Source: Monosporascus cannonballus
Lineage: Eukaryota > Ascomycota > Sordariomycetes > Xylariales
Direction of reading: 5' to 3'
Assembly (NCBI GenBank): GCA_004154925.1
Contig: QJNS01000054.1
Span: 124,001-188,000, forward strand
DNA length: 64,000 nucleotides
The notes under the pieces were generated by a model that made no database searches, was not told the origin of the DNA, and saw nothing but the letters and a program-made list of their open reading frames with translations. The translations under genes were made by a program, and so were the position numbers. Positions 50,255 through 61,584 of this stretch are shown here, piece by piece (positions within the stretch are counted from its first letter, which is position 1; each line of letters begins with the position of its first letter).

Positions 50255-51728
50255 TCAAGTTGGATCCCCTGCGTTAACCAGTCGCAAAGGTAAACGTACC
50301 TCCGGCAGCAGCCTCATTATCTCCGTCATTGCTATGTCCTTCCCCATATAGACCCGCGGCCCTATTCCGAAAGCAAACATGCTAGCTTCCATCACATTCA
50401 CAATTTGGGACTCCAGCCATCGTTCTGGAGAGTAGACCTCTGGATTGTCCGCCGCGTCTATCTCGGCACGGGCTTTTTGCAACACCTCAGCGTAAGTAAG
50501 GAGATATCGAAGTACATCTAACAACCGTTACCGTAGCGTCAGCACTTCCTTCGATGAGTCCCGTGACATACGCTTGCCTCTTGGGGGTGGTGAGTGGAGA
50601 TCCGTCGGAATACTGGGCGTTAATGCAGCTATACAGAGGTCCGCCGCACGTGCCGTGGACCGTCACTTCTGATGGAAAAACCAACTGTTGAAGGAAATCG
50701 GGCTTCCCGAGTTTCCAACCGCGGCCGGCCGTTTCCATGGCCTTCCCGCGTCGTGCCAGTTGGCCATCGGCGTGGGCTATGAGGTAGCTAATGCCGACCC
50801 TATCGCTACTGTGCGGCACGAAGTAATAGGCTAGGTATTTCCTCTTCAAGATATGGTTGCGGAACCGCCGCCATCTATTTGTGGCCCAAAGAAGTCGAGC
50901 CTGTCGCGCCAAGACTGCAGTAGCGCGCGCTTCGTGGTTGTTGGAGATAAATCCCTAGGGGCCCGTGAACGGCATCATTGTCAGTACGTCTGACGCGAAG
51001 TCCTGAATGGCCAGTGTCTTGGCGCAGCCCTATTTGGATGTGTGTGTTAAAGGCTCAGCCAACTCTCTGATTGGAACTACCGCCTCCCGGGCCTTAGAGA
51101 ACTCGCTCATGTTCTGGATGAACAGTGCCACCAGTTGATCATGCGTGGTTTACAGTTGTTCTTGAGTGACCCGATGGACCACTGCAATTTGTCAATCGTC
51201 ACCCTCTTCCTGAGAGCTTGGGAATATTAACGTGGGTTCCTCCGAGAGCCTTCCTCATCTATCTATGCGGCGCCACGTCTGCGATCGTTGCTATGGTGAG
51301 TGGCCTTATAGTGCTAGTACTGTAGAACTCGGACTTTACATTGTAGGCTAGATCCCTGTAGATATTTCTCCCATCCTCAGCCTTCGGGGACGGCGGCATG
51401 TCCGGCGCAATGCGGAGAGGTCGATCAGCTATCGATCGGCGGTCAGCGGTGGCCCTTCATGAGAGGATCATAACTTTCCAGGGGAGGGGGCTGATCCTGC
51501 TTCTGTACTTCTCCACCAGCCTCTTGAGCCATTGTGGCCTGACCCCCCCTCAGCAACACCATGGCCGAGACGAGTGACGTCGACGCAGCATGCCAGGGCC
51601 AGGAAAGCCAGCCAGCGGATGGAAATAGAACCCATGGATGATGAGGCCGACGACCGCACCAGACCTGCACCGATGAAGGCGAAGATGGAATTGGTGGCCG
51701 AGATCTGGATATTTGACAAGAGCAACAT
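50255..51728 (-). pseudogene. Cytochrome P450 pseudogene
   Basis: Minus-strand pieces in P450 order. MLLLSNIQISATNSIFAFIG starts a membrane anchor at 51,728, and HGFYFHPLAGFPGP (about 51,595-51,635, after a frame change) is the hinge. LRIAPDMPPSPKAEDGRNIY lies near 51,360-51,420. HDQLVALFIQNMSEFSKARE lies near 51,080-51,145, then DFASDVLTMMPFTGP, a TAG, and GFISNNHEARA. An open piece 50,522-50,912 holds RQAYVTGLIEGSADATVTVV, the I-helix region. VLQKARAEIDAADNPEVYSP jumps directly to ERWLE, so the K-helix ExxR segment is missing. The heme loop reads FGIGPRVYMG, with Tyr where the heme-ligand Cys must be. Several stops, frame changes, a deletion and loss of the heme Cys make an active enzyme impossible. 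Confidence 0.85.
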
Positions 51729-51744
51729 GTTTCTTATTCGTTTG

Positions 51745-53230
51745 CTATCTATTATACCCCTGTTGCTTCAGGTCGCGGGATGGTTCTGTAGAATAGAACT
51801 AGGCGAGACAGGGTGATGGGACTAGGGATGGCACAAGTCAAATCCGATAAGGAACCTGGGGGAGCTATCCGATCCGATTCGGGTTTGCCAAAGCAACCCT
51901 ACATAAGAAGAACCACAACAGACAATGCAGGGCTGAGCACAACTACGGCGCCGCGCTGCCGGGCTGACGCCAGAATAGTGATACACCTGCGGCCCCCCTC
52001 TTGACCGGGCCAGATGATTAAGGCCCGCCCGCCGCCTCCGGCAGCCACCTCGGACGTCCTGGAACGCGCCCAAGACGACAACCGCAATTCGTGGCCGAGA
52101 CCGCGATCTCCGAGGCGGCGTCCTTCAGGCGTAAGACTAGGGCTCGGTGGCAGTAGGTGTAGCACACGGCCCCAGCCATACATATCTCTAACTATCCCCA
52201 CGGTGAGTTATAACTTAGATTATAATTTTCCCAGGCGCTCCCGCAGCCGCAGGCCCGCCGTCCGATTCCATTCCTTCCATGTGCTTGCGTCGATAGGTAG
52301 ATAGATAGCGCCTCGCTGTCGTCGCGTAATTAGGTGCAGGAAACGTCCTCTTCGACTCGCCGGTGGCGGCGGTGGTTCCATGGTCAGCGGTTAGTAGGGG
52401 GCGAGCTGGCTGCTCCCGGTGTGCCATAGGCCCGGCTTCTAACGCTATCTGGATAGCTACGCAAGTTACTGTGGAGGGGAACCTTGCTCGTCTCTCCCCT
52501 GGCTTGCATAGTGGGGAGGGGGATTTTGTGCAGACGGCCAGCAAAGCGATATTTAGAGTCTCAGGAGGTTGATTGAAGGAGGCTAGGGAGGAAAAGGAGG
52601 GATGGCGCTTGGAGCAGTATGTCCAGGCGAGGGAAAGGCGTCTGTCGGTGAACTTGTGCATATCTACGTTGTGATTTTAGCAGTGGAGAAGGAGGTGTTT
52701 ATGCATTTCATAAAAGACGAGATAATTTAGTATAATACCCGTTCTTTGGTATAGCGGTAGTGTCCTTGTAGATGACTCCAATTAGGGTATGCCCCTTACC
52801 CCCAACGTCCAAGTTAAGACGGGGTGGTCTAGATCTGAGCGCTTACGCAGTTTGGCCTCTTGACTCTATAGAAGTGCTTCGATATTAGTAGTACAGATAT
52901 GACTTCCCTAAAAGCCTATCTTCGACAACTTTCTCACATGATCCCCCCCTCTTGCCCTTTGCTATATTCTCCTGGAAACAAGGTGTTGCTTAGGATTATG
53001 CAAGTTTGTTACCCATATACATAACGATGGGGAATGCTAACATGCTGTGCCACTGGTGAGTTAAAATTCTGTGAATGGCATTGTATGAAATTTATTTTGT
53101 TGCGAATCAGCAGTATCAGTGGTTAACGCACATTTCTATGTGCTAACCATATAATCATCTCATCTCAGCAAGTGTCTCCCGGGAAATTGGCCTCAAGTGA
53201 CTTTCCCCATTAACCCCATCCTTGACCTGA
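51745..53230. other. Intergenic, no supported gene
   Basis: About 1.5 kb. The minus frame 52,215-52,661 has no natural pattern. A TGGTATAGCGGTAG string near 52,749 resembles a tRNA A box, but no B box or cloverleaf follows. Confidence 0.45.
53119..53152. other. Hairpin-forming inverted repeat
   Basis: GTGGTTAACGCACA and TGTGCTAACCAT face each other across a short loop; ten or more pairs can form. It lies about 80 bp beyond the stop codon of the minus-strand secreted-protein gene, so it could be part of its 3' UTR. No tRNA B box is present. Confidence 0.5.
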
Positions 53231-54351
53231 TCAGCACCCTGCAGTCTCCTTCCCGGCTACGACGCGGATTTTGAACTCGTTGTCGCTCTCCTCGCCTTGG
53301 GCGAAGCGAATATGGTTTTCATCCCACCAACAGTTATCGTGGATATCCCGTGCGTAAACCGCAAAGAGGTTACATTTGTATTCAACCATGTGGCCGTTGT
53401 CCTACTCGATGTCAGTCTCTTATCGGGGGATTTAAGTTTGCTTGATGATTGTTGCTTTGGTTTATGGCAGTTGGTAGAAAGTCTAAGGGAAGTGAAGGAG
53501 TCTAGAGGAAGCGAAGGGGAAGGAAGGGGAGAACATACTGCGGAGACGTTGGTTAGCTTTTCAAACTTCAGGGAGTCCACGACTTGGGATATTCGGTGTT
53601 TGAAGCTCTTACCATTGCACCACCAAATGCCGGACGACCAGCTGCAGCTGATACGGCCGCAGGTCTTCGGCAGGTTCGAACATCTCAAGCCGTCTCCCAG
53701 GGCTGCGAGGTATCCAACTCCTTCAGTAAGATACTCGCGTTGGACGGGGCCGCCGCCGCCGACTCGGCAGGTGCGGGTTCGGTTCTGGGTCCTCTCGTAA
53801 GAATGTATCCCCCAAAGTGAGGGTGTAGACGCGTCAAGGTTTTGAACTGAGAATACGGTGAAGGGTGTCAGGTCACGCTCTACCCACATCAGTCGGGGGC
53901 TCGGTCTCGCCACCTCGGGCCTCGATCGCAGTTATCTTAGCATCAAACGCAGCATCGTCGAGAGGCTTGATCGGAAAGCCCATCCCCTCGACCTGCGCCA
54001 TGACGTGCTGGGAGTGATGTTAGATTGATAAGTCCTACGTATGATGGTGGGTACAACTTACCTCTACAGTGCCGTTGATGACGAGGCCAGTAAAGACTGT
54101 GCCCCTCGAGGAGGCCATGGGCTCCGAGTCGCCCAGAATGCTCTCGAAACCGCTCCAGATGATATCGTTCTTGGCATAGCCGTATGGAAGGCCGGTGGCC
54201 GGGTCGATGGGAGGAACGTCCTCGACTATGTGGAGCTGGGTAGATTGGTAGGCCGGAGAAATATAGGGAGAGATAAGGCTACGGTGCTTACCTTCGTAGC
54301 TACACCAGTGGATGCCACGAGGACGAAGCAGAAGAGGACTAGGAACATCAT
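53231..54351 (-). CDS. Secreted cysteine-rich protein (about 268 aa)
   Basis: Five exons: 54,292-54,351, 54,062-54,235, 53,914-54,007, 53,539-53,846 and 53,231-53,401. Exon 1 codes for a hydrophobic signal peptide (MMFLVLFCFVLVASTGVATK); an in-frame upstream ATG would mask it. Exon 2 reads LHIVEDVPPIDPATGLPYGY and LVINGTVE. Exon 4 has NLDASTPSLWGIHSYE, TCRVGGG, CSNLPKTCGRISCSWSSGIW and WCN. Exon 5 has MVEYKCNLFAVYARDIHDNC and WW. The C-x-R-(V/I)-S-C-S pattern occurs in many fungal secreted proteins, some of them plant-associated, but I cannot name a domain. The third intron is uncertain: a 67-nt intron needs donor GTGGCG, while the alternative donor GTAGAG gives only 37 nt; both keep the frame. 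Introns 2 and 4 have clear borders. Confidence 0.7.
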
Positions 54352-55892
54352 GCTGAATTTGTGGTTATTGTTGTTGAGAAACTGAAGTGTTGGTGGGGGA
54401 GTGCTTGTTGTTCTCTGTGTTGAAGTTAAGTGTATGTGGGTTGTTGTGGGAGTAAAGAGGGAGGACATTCTCTGCTGGTGTTATTTGTAACAGTTAGTAC
54501 ATTATAGCAATGTAAAAGTGGGAAGTTGCAACCGAGGCCTCAACATGTGATGTGCAGTTACGGCAAACTGCCTAGTTTGATAAGAGTTTCAGCTTCCTGG
54601 CTTATCCCTAGCCTTTGGGTGATGAGCCAGTGAGCAATATGACACTTGCGGCCATCTATATATTTCTAAGTGGCGTTTTACATCTATTAGGCGAGGGAAC
54701 TACATACCTGCTTGATAGGTAGCAAACACCGTATTCATGAGGTCCTGGGTGAAGCACTGCGGACTGTATATCGATGGGGGCTGTCCTGCCAGAAGTTGCT
54801 TAACCAGCAAGAGGACCCCAGAGATAGGAGATCACGAATATTTGGCCCCGATACTTGAGGCTCATGTAGGTATCAACGATAGCGTGTCTATACCTGATTT
54901 TAACAAGCGAAACTAGACCCCTAGACGCGATATCCGTCTTCCTTGGCTAGTTCCCCACAATGGTATTGGTTTTAGTATCATCAGCGACCTTCGGAGTCCA
55001 TACAAGAACGGGAGGGATGTGGGGTGATAGAAATGCACAACTACGCCATGCGGGCGTCGATGGACTTGCTAGAGAATACCATTGTCTGGCGTTTAGTCAA
55101 AAGTGACGCAGTAGGCCGCTTCTGCAAGACGAGACGTTGTGTACCATCAGTGGTATAGTGGAAAAGGGAGCGGGGAGTGGAAATGGTCCTGTTCACGCGT
55201 GTGGGGGTTTCTTCTAGATGGGACGAGACCTGACGCTGTACGCTTTGCCCTTGCTTCCAGATCAGATGGGAGCACTTAGAACCAATATCCTTGTTCGTAA
55301 GGCAAACTAGTTGTACGCCTCCAAAGGTAGATTGCTGGTGTCAATAATCCAACGGCCTTACCAAGACCGTGCATATTTTCTGATATTGGACCAACACCTA
55401 GCGTACCTGATCATATATGGATAAGAAGCTCCAACAAGGCGGCTGGCATAAGGACTTGCTCTGGATGTCCCAGTTGCGAGCATTAACATATGAGTTGATG
55501 TTGCGGGAAGAGTCTTGATGACTATCGACAGAGATGTGGAGACAGGCTTTGCGGAATGAAACCACCAGATGTCGCTCATATCATGAGAAGCTTCACACGA
55601 AATATCCAAATGGTGGTTGAGGTATCGCCTTGAAGTTGTCAAGCGCGCAAAACATATGCTGGGAGGAAAGCAAAAACAACCACTGTAGTCTGTGGCTTCC
55701 CGTACAGCTTTGATACGCACAGTAAGCAAATTGTGCCCCTGGGCTGATTGATACTGTACTGTGAGATTCTGTCCAGCGTGGTCTGTGCTTAAACTCCCCT
55801 TGCGCACCCGAACCTCTCCAATTCCAACACATTCAGCCTGGACTGCGTCTCGCTACTTTCTGGTTAATAATAATTATTGATACACGTCAAAG
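54352..55892. other. Shared upstream region of two divergent genes
   Basis: About 1.5 kb between the secreted-protein gene (-) and the dynactin gene (+). No supported gene; it likely holds both promoters. Confidence 0.5.
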
Positions 55893-56616
55893 ATGTCGAG
55901 GAAGCCGGTGAAGGGTGAATATATCGAAACGGTAAGATTCATCTGATCCTCGCAGCTAGAATTAACGAATCTAATAATTGGCTTCTCGCAGGACACCGGT
56001 AACAAGGTGGCCCGAAAAGCGATCCTGATCGGCACTCAACATATCATGCTGGGAGGAAAGACCGTCATCCAGGCCGAAGCTATGATCCGAGGCGATCTCT
56101 ATAGAACCGCGCAATCGTCCTCGAGTTCGGGTAGCGCGCCGGGAAGCAACACCGCTGTCGCTATCGGACGGTACTGTTTCCTCAGCAAAGGGTGCTGTCT
56201 GCGCCCCCCGGGTCGGATGTACAAAGGGTACGCGAGCCACTGTCGTTGGTCGTTGGTCGTTGTCGCTGTACGGAGGCTTATAGATACTCTGCCACAGATC
56301 CTTCACTTATCTCCCTCTTCGATTAGGCGACCAGGTCTTCATCGGAGAACGCTCCGTCGTCCAGGCTGCCACCATCGGGAGTCACGTACACATCGGATCC
56401 AATGTCGTCATCGGAGAGTTCGCCATCATCAAGGACTACGTCCGCATCCTCGACGGCACAATCGTCCCTGCCAATATGGTCATACCCAGCTTTAGCATCG
56501 TTGCGGGGCAACCGGCTAGGGTCATTGGCGAAGTACCGGAAGGTGGACATGAGGCTTTCGAATTGAGAGAACTCTATAAGACCGTCGGAAACAATCCGCA
56601 GCCGCTACCCGTCTGA
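55893..56616 (+). CDS. ro-12: Dynactin subunit p25 (DCTN5-type), 197 aa
   Basis: Three exons: 55,893-55,931, 55,992-56,227 and 56,298-56,616, with introns of 60 and 70 nt (GTAAGA/CGCAG and GTACGC/CACAG). The acceptor at 56,297 was chosen over a later TAG because it restores the frame and supplies FTYLPLRLGDQVFIG, which relatives have. The protein is a left-handed beta-helix with hexapeptide repeats (TIGSHVHIGSNVVIGEFAII, then IVAGQPARVIGEVPEG). RPPGRMYKG and IKDYVRILDGTIVPANMVIP are typical of p25. The subunit sits in the pointed-end complex of dynactin, which links dynein to membranous cargo. In Neurospora I recall p25 being encoded by ro-12; the symbol is given by orthology. A Ser/Gly-rich loop near residues 53-65 is slightly longer than usual. 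Confidence 0.93.
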
Positions 56617-57303
56617 AGTTGCACCGTTCGTGATCGGCCAGAATTTCTCACACCCACGCCTTGGACCATGAAGCCTTTGTCGGCTCTTAACTTCCGAGTC
56701 GTCTCCGCAGTGCAACAACCTCCCTTTCGGCAGAACCGTCAGTAGATTGCCTACATAACTCGGCTAATCAAACCTCTGACTACCCGGTAGCCCAGATATT
56801 GTCTACCGAGAAAGCATGATGTATTCTTGGTGAGTCATGTCTTTTGGGTGAGACTATTGAAGCTAAACGTAGTTATGCTTTGCTACAGTACGCTGGCTGC
56901 TTGGGTCTATCAATGACAGAAGCTAATGTCTCGAAGCATTCACGTCGACCAAGGTGTGTCTTCTGGATTCTCATTGCCTTGCATTGAGTACAGTGGGCAA
57001 TGCGCCTCACAGCAGACGAAGCAGACGCCACAGCGAGGCGGCGTGCTTTGAGTTAAAGTTCAGGAGCATAAGTGTAGCTCATTTCAAGTGCGACTCGGCG
57101 AAAGTTTGTAGTCTAACCATCCTTCGGAGAAAGGTGACAATGCCTCTACAAAAACATCTTATCTTGGTATATTCCTTTGCCGTTGTGTCAAATGACCTAC
57201 AAGTGGGCGGTTGGCACTGGATCGATTTGTGCCGGAACCCCAGATTTACCTGAGACTTCCCATCGGCTATTAGGACATTAGCTGCGATAATTACTACGGC
57301 GTC
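56617..57303. other. Intergenic, no supported gene
   Basis: Dynactin 3' UTR followed by sequence without coding signal. Confidence 0.5.
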
Positions 57304-58107
57304 ATGGTCGCACAGAGGGTAGCCGACGCAAGTAGTCGGAAACTACAGAAACGCCAGTCAACACGAGTAGTTTCCAAAGTCCGCCGGCGAGCTGCCTCTC
57401 AGGTTCCAGAGAAGGGAACCCCAGCTACGCCGACAAAGCATGTTGCCACGGTCCGGAAGCCCATGATAAAATCCGAGGAGGCGCTGCAGCCAATCGGCCT
57501 GCTTAGTCCTCTGATGGAAACAAACCTTTCCCCCGAGGCTACCAAAGACCTAACCAGGACGCCTTCTCAAGGCTGCCAAGGGAATGTATCAAAAAATCGT
57601 CTAACTCAGGCACCGCTTTCATTACCGCCGCAGATCCCGCAACCCAACGGGTAACAGAGGAAGCACCTAGAACGCCTAAGGGACCGCGTGCTGTACTTCG
57701 AGAAGGCGACGGCGACACTGGGCGGGAAGCAGCGCACGCTTGAGGAGCTCGACCGCCGTATCCAGTGGATAAATAAACGCGAGCTGAATCAAAGGCTGAA
57801 AGAACACGAAGAACTGGCGGCCGTCCGCAAACGCCATCGCGCAGAGCTGCGGAGGGAGGAGTGCACGAGGAAGAGGGCGTGCAAGAAGGTGTTTAGGCGC
57901 GAGGCTCTCGCGAGGGAGACGCGCGAGATGGCATCGAGTGGAGCGCATGGAGCACAGGAGGGTGGGACCTCGCTGGCTAATAGCTCAGGGGAGGAGGGAT
58001 CGGTTTCCGCCTCGGCGTTGATCTCTTCGCAGTCCGAGTCCGATTCCGATTCGTCTGATTCCAACTCGGAAAGCGACTTCGAGTCCAACTCCGACTGCGG
58101 GTGGTGA
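57304..58107 (+). pseudogene. Basic coiled-coil protein frame interrupted by one in-frame TAA
   Basis: Two open pieces, 57,304-57,651 and 57,655-58,107, lie in the same frame and are separated only by TAA at 57,652-57,654 (CCCAACGGG-TAA-CAGAGG). Part 1 is basic and Ser/Thr/Pro-rich (SKVRRRAASQVPEKGTPATP). Part 2 opens QRKHLERLRDRVLYFEKATA, continues LEELDRRIQWINKRELNQRL and a Lys/Arg/Glu-rich helix, and ends with an acidic Ser tail (SQSESDSDSSDSNSESDFES). It looks like a nuclear coiled-coil protein or the C-terminal part of a transposon-encoded protein. The GGGTAACAG context also offers a GTAACA donor, but no matching acceptor keeps the heptads. Simplest reading: one nonsense mutation in a formerly longer gene; stop readthrough or assembly error are alternatives. 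Confidence 0.5.
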
Positions 58108-61100
58108 GCCTGAGGGCGTCGCTAAATGCGATCTGGATGAAGAATACACGGTCCGACCCAGCCAGCACCACTCACACGATCTCATCACGCTTGTGTCGTC
58201 TTGGTTGGGCTTTAGAGCCTGCAGATGTACCGAGAGACGAAACGAAGAAGACGACTCGTTTGCGGAGTCTACGGCCGGCGCCGCTTCTTTGCCGAATGGA
58301 AGCACATTGCACAACATCCGACTCCATTCGAGGAGGAAGATATCTCGCAACAACACCGCTTCAGCTTGTCATTTCTAACTTTCTACACTCGCATCAAACT
58401 TACAGGGCCCATCTACTACGCTCAGAGAGGAGAGGTCAATGCTCTTCATTCACTGGATGGTCTTAGGTTACGCAGCCTGTCTAAGCGGGAGAATTTGCTA
58501 TAAGGGGTTAAACATCGGCATGGAACGAAGTGATTCTGGACAAAATTGGCATCTTGGCGTTGGAATAAGATGGGGATTTATGGGGAACAGCGTTGGCGCT
58601 GTCGAGTCATGGTGGATTCAGGAAGAGACTCCCCGAATTCAGCTTGCTATTACGGCTTGGCTTTCGTATGGGAACAGCTTTACCGAAACCACGATATGTG
58701 GGATAGAAGATGACTGATGGTTTGTGCGGGCTTTCGGAATTTCGAAGAAGGTGTGATCTCAGCAGCGCCTCAGTTGGCAGCGTTTTGCATGGAGCCTTAG
58801 GTTGAGGGATGTGAATTGATTACTATGATGAACGGTCGTTTCCGCCTTTGATCTTCATATTTTATTTGGGATCTCTTGGCCTCTCCACTCCTGGGACAAC
58901 ATGACATACCTCGCCTGTTGTTGTTACAGGTGCGTACTTAGAATCCTGTTTGCGCCGTTTTCTGGCGGCCGGCACATAGCAAGGCGAACTGCCAAGTACT
59001 ATGCATTAGTCCGACAGCACTGTTCATAGTAGTGGCTTTCGGTCCCGAAGGATGGACTTGGGTAGAGTTTACGGGTATTGATCTATCTATCTCTACTTCG
59101 CTTGCGTCAGCCTTGGGTGGAGAGGTTTCCCCCTACCGTTACTTACGTAGCTGCCCTATTGACTTTAACCTGGTGATGACGGTCATTAGGGCTATTAAGT
59201 CGCTGTAGCCATGGTTTTCTCCCATCTCTCTGTATCTTGAAGCAGCAAGCGAACTAGCTCCGGCGTCGTCTCTTTGTGGCTTGCTGAGTTGTGGGACGGC
59301 GATGATAGAGGCGGGTTGTAGGAGTCATGTTATGTCAGGAGATGCTGAAACATCGGCCCTACTCTAGATGACTGGCTTCAAATGTGAAAGAGTCCCGGGC
59401 AGCCCGACTCGTCTGACGAACCGGGGGAGCACGTCTGTATCAGGCGTGCAGGTGCTTCATGGGGTTCAGAGTGCAGTGACTAGCAACCACTCAACGGATT
59501 AAAGCCCTAGGTCTTACTAAGGCACTGAGATATTTGTCTTGGAGTAAGATGAGCTCATCCTTTGTAGATACGAGAGATATCTCTCGTTGGTCGGTGCCTT
59601 GAGAGCTGTTATCGGATAGCTTCCAGTTGCAGCTAGGATGCTCCGTGATGGGACAGGTAGCTACGTATACCTATACAGATACCTGTGGATGTGCAGCAGC
59701 CTGCCTGCCTGCTTCAGGGCCAGCCGCATCCGTGGCGCGCAAGATACGTGTCGACTATTGTCCTTGGTACAGTGCCTCACCATGTGGCTTTCCCTGGGTC
59801 GAAGCTGGTTATCAAGAATTCCATGTCGCGGGCCGATTCGCTCTGACAGTCCTCACAACGCACGTGATTGGCGGACGGCCAAACCCGCCAGAGTCCAGAG
59901 GGTTACCTTAATCGGTTTTCTCATCCGTTGGGCTGTGGTCGTCGCTCGTGGGTAGATACGGCGTACGGACACGGACGTGACCTGTGAGTGCGGCTCTAAG
60001 TTGCAGTAGAGCGTCCCGCGGCGCCTGGGCGTTCGGAATGGGCCGACGGATGCTTTTTGGCACATCTCAGATCGCGGATTACATAAACGGACCGGGGGCG
60101 TAAGCACCCTGCAGACCAGAAGCCGCTTGCCTGCGTGACACAGCAGCAACGTCGAAGCTTATCGTGCAGTCAACTAGCCGACGGGAGCTAGACTCGGGTA
60201 CCCAGTCCTAGACTGGGTCACTGGGGGTAAATGAGAGGCCTTCAATCCTGCAATCCTCGACCTTGGGCCTCTCGCGCCCCGCACCGGTATTTCTGTTCGG
60301 GAGGAAATCGAAGTCCTTTCGGAATACAGAACAAATTTGATTCGAGTGGACTGGACTTTGCGAAGTGTTGAACCGGTATGTCCATGCACTGACTAACAAG
60401 TCTGGCCGATACATAAACGGTAACTCCACGTAATCTCTAGTCTCCATAGACTAAAGGGATCGACCGTGAGCTGAGGGCAGGGCTGCGCTAGCAAATGGAC
60501 AGAGTGACTGTGCTGGTGACTTCAGCCATGAAGCTTAGATACGTATCTCGTCCATGGCACATCCGACCGATGGACGTGTGGTAGGCTGTTGAAGTGGGTA
60601 ACCATTTAGCACAGGCAATTATTTGTGCCGCTTATCTGTAATGGAATAAGTCTGGGCCTGATCAATTGCTACATGATCGACTGATACGGCCGTACGGACG
60701 ATGCCGTATCACGACTGGGCTTCCCGATGCGGCAATTGACGGAGACGGTAATCTAGAAGAATCCCCGGCACCCAAGGGAGGAGGCTCAAGCAAGTAAGGC
60801 TGAGCCGGAGGAAGATCTGACCCATCCGACGCACCTGTTGCCAAGGGAACTATTGACTAACTTACCTTGAGTTAGCTCTTGGTAAATTGTTATGCACTAG
60901 AACTGGGATTCGAAAAATAGATCACCCCAGAACTTTCAGAGAGCCCCTCCTGGCATGTGGATTTTGCCGATAGGACGTCGAGAATGAGCCTATCTGAAGC
61001 TTCGATAACCCATCGATGCATTAGTCTACCCCAGACTTTCCCATTTCGACAAGACCGTCTGGAACTAGGGTGCCCGTGCGCCAAACCGTTGGGGCTGTCT

Positions 61101-61374
61101 ACAAACTGAACCCCAGCGTCCCAGCCCTTCGAGGTGGTTTTGGCGAGCTCGTGGGAATGTATAAATAATACAGAGTTTCCGCGCAGATTGGAGACATGAA
61201 ATTGGACATCGACAGCAAAAGGCATCGGATCGAACTAAAAGCTACCATCTGGTTCAAACAAACAACACTAGCCGAGTCATCATCACCTTGGCTCGAGCAC
61301 ATCCTCAGCAATCCAGACGTAACAACAACACGTCACATACATATCACGTACTATCAACACCAACATTCTTCAAA
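58108..61374. other. 3.3-kb intergenic stretch
   Basis: No supported gene on either strand. A local plus frame at 58,225-58,503 has a partly protein-like look (RRRFFAEWKHIAQHPTPFEE) but lacks context. The last 200 bases form the promoter and the CA/AAC-rich leader of the small gene at 61,375. Confidence 0.45.
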
Positions 61375-61584
61375 ATGGCTACCGTCCGCACCTTCGAGTT
61401 CGTCTCCTACAACCCCGCCAATGCCAATGTGAAGCGGTCCATCTCCGTGCGCGTCATGGTGTCCAACAAGAACGGCACCCCTTACGTCAAGGTCGTCGGC
61501 CTCGACCGCAGGCATCACGTCCCCGGCAAGGGCCTGCTGCACCACAGCTCCGCCACCACCCGCCGCGATATGCTCGTCTTCTAA
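61375..61584 (+). CDS. Small protein of 69 aa, unknown function
   Basis: A compact frame with strongly C-ending codons, unlike the neighbouring noncoding DNA. The start in CAAAATGGC matches the fungal start context and follows an ACAACAACA-rich leader. An in-frame ATG at 61,288 would add 29 residues of leader-like translation, so I prefer 61,375. The protein begins MATVRTFEFVSYNPANANVK, carries SISVRVMVSNKNGTPYVKVV and ends TTRRDMLVF. It is basic, with a His/Arg patch (DRRHHVPGKGLLHH), no signal peptide and no Cys. I recognise no family. Codon use and context are the only support. Confidence 0.65.
   Translation: MATVRTFEFVSYNPANANVKRSISVRVMVSNKNGTPYVKVVGLDRRHHVPGKGLLHHSSATTRRDMLVF

Noticed and set aside
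52741..52815. tRNA-like string TGGTATAGCGGTAGT near 52,749
   Set aside because: Only an A-box-like word; no GGTTCRANNCC B box at the required distance and no acceptor stem pairing.
50255..54351. Biosynthetic gene cluster around the P450
   Set aside because: No polyketide synthase, peptide synthetase, terpene cyclase, transporter or cluster regulator is present; the P450 is dead and its neighbours are unrelated.
55148..55170. Second tRNA-like word AGTGGTATAGTGGAA
   Set aside because: No B box or cloverleaf follows.
56298..56330. Frameshift in dynactin p25 at the GATTAG acceptor near 56,326
   Set aside because: Using the upstream CACAG acceptor at 56,297 restores the frame and adds the expected FTYLPLRLGD segment, so no defect exists.
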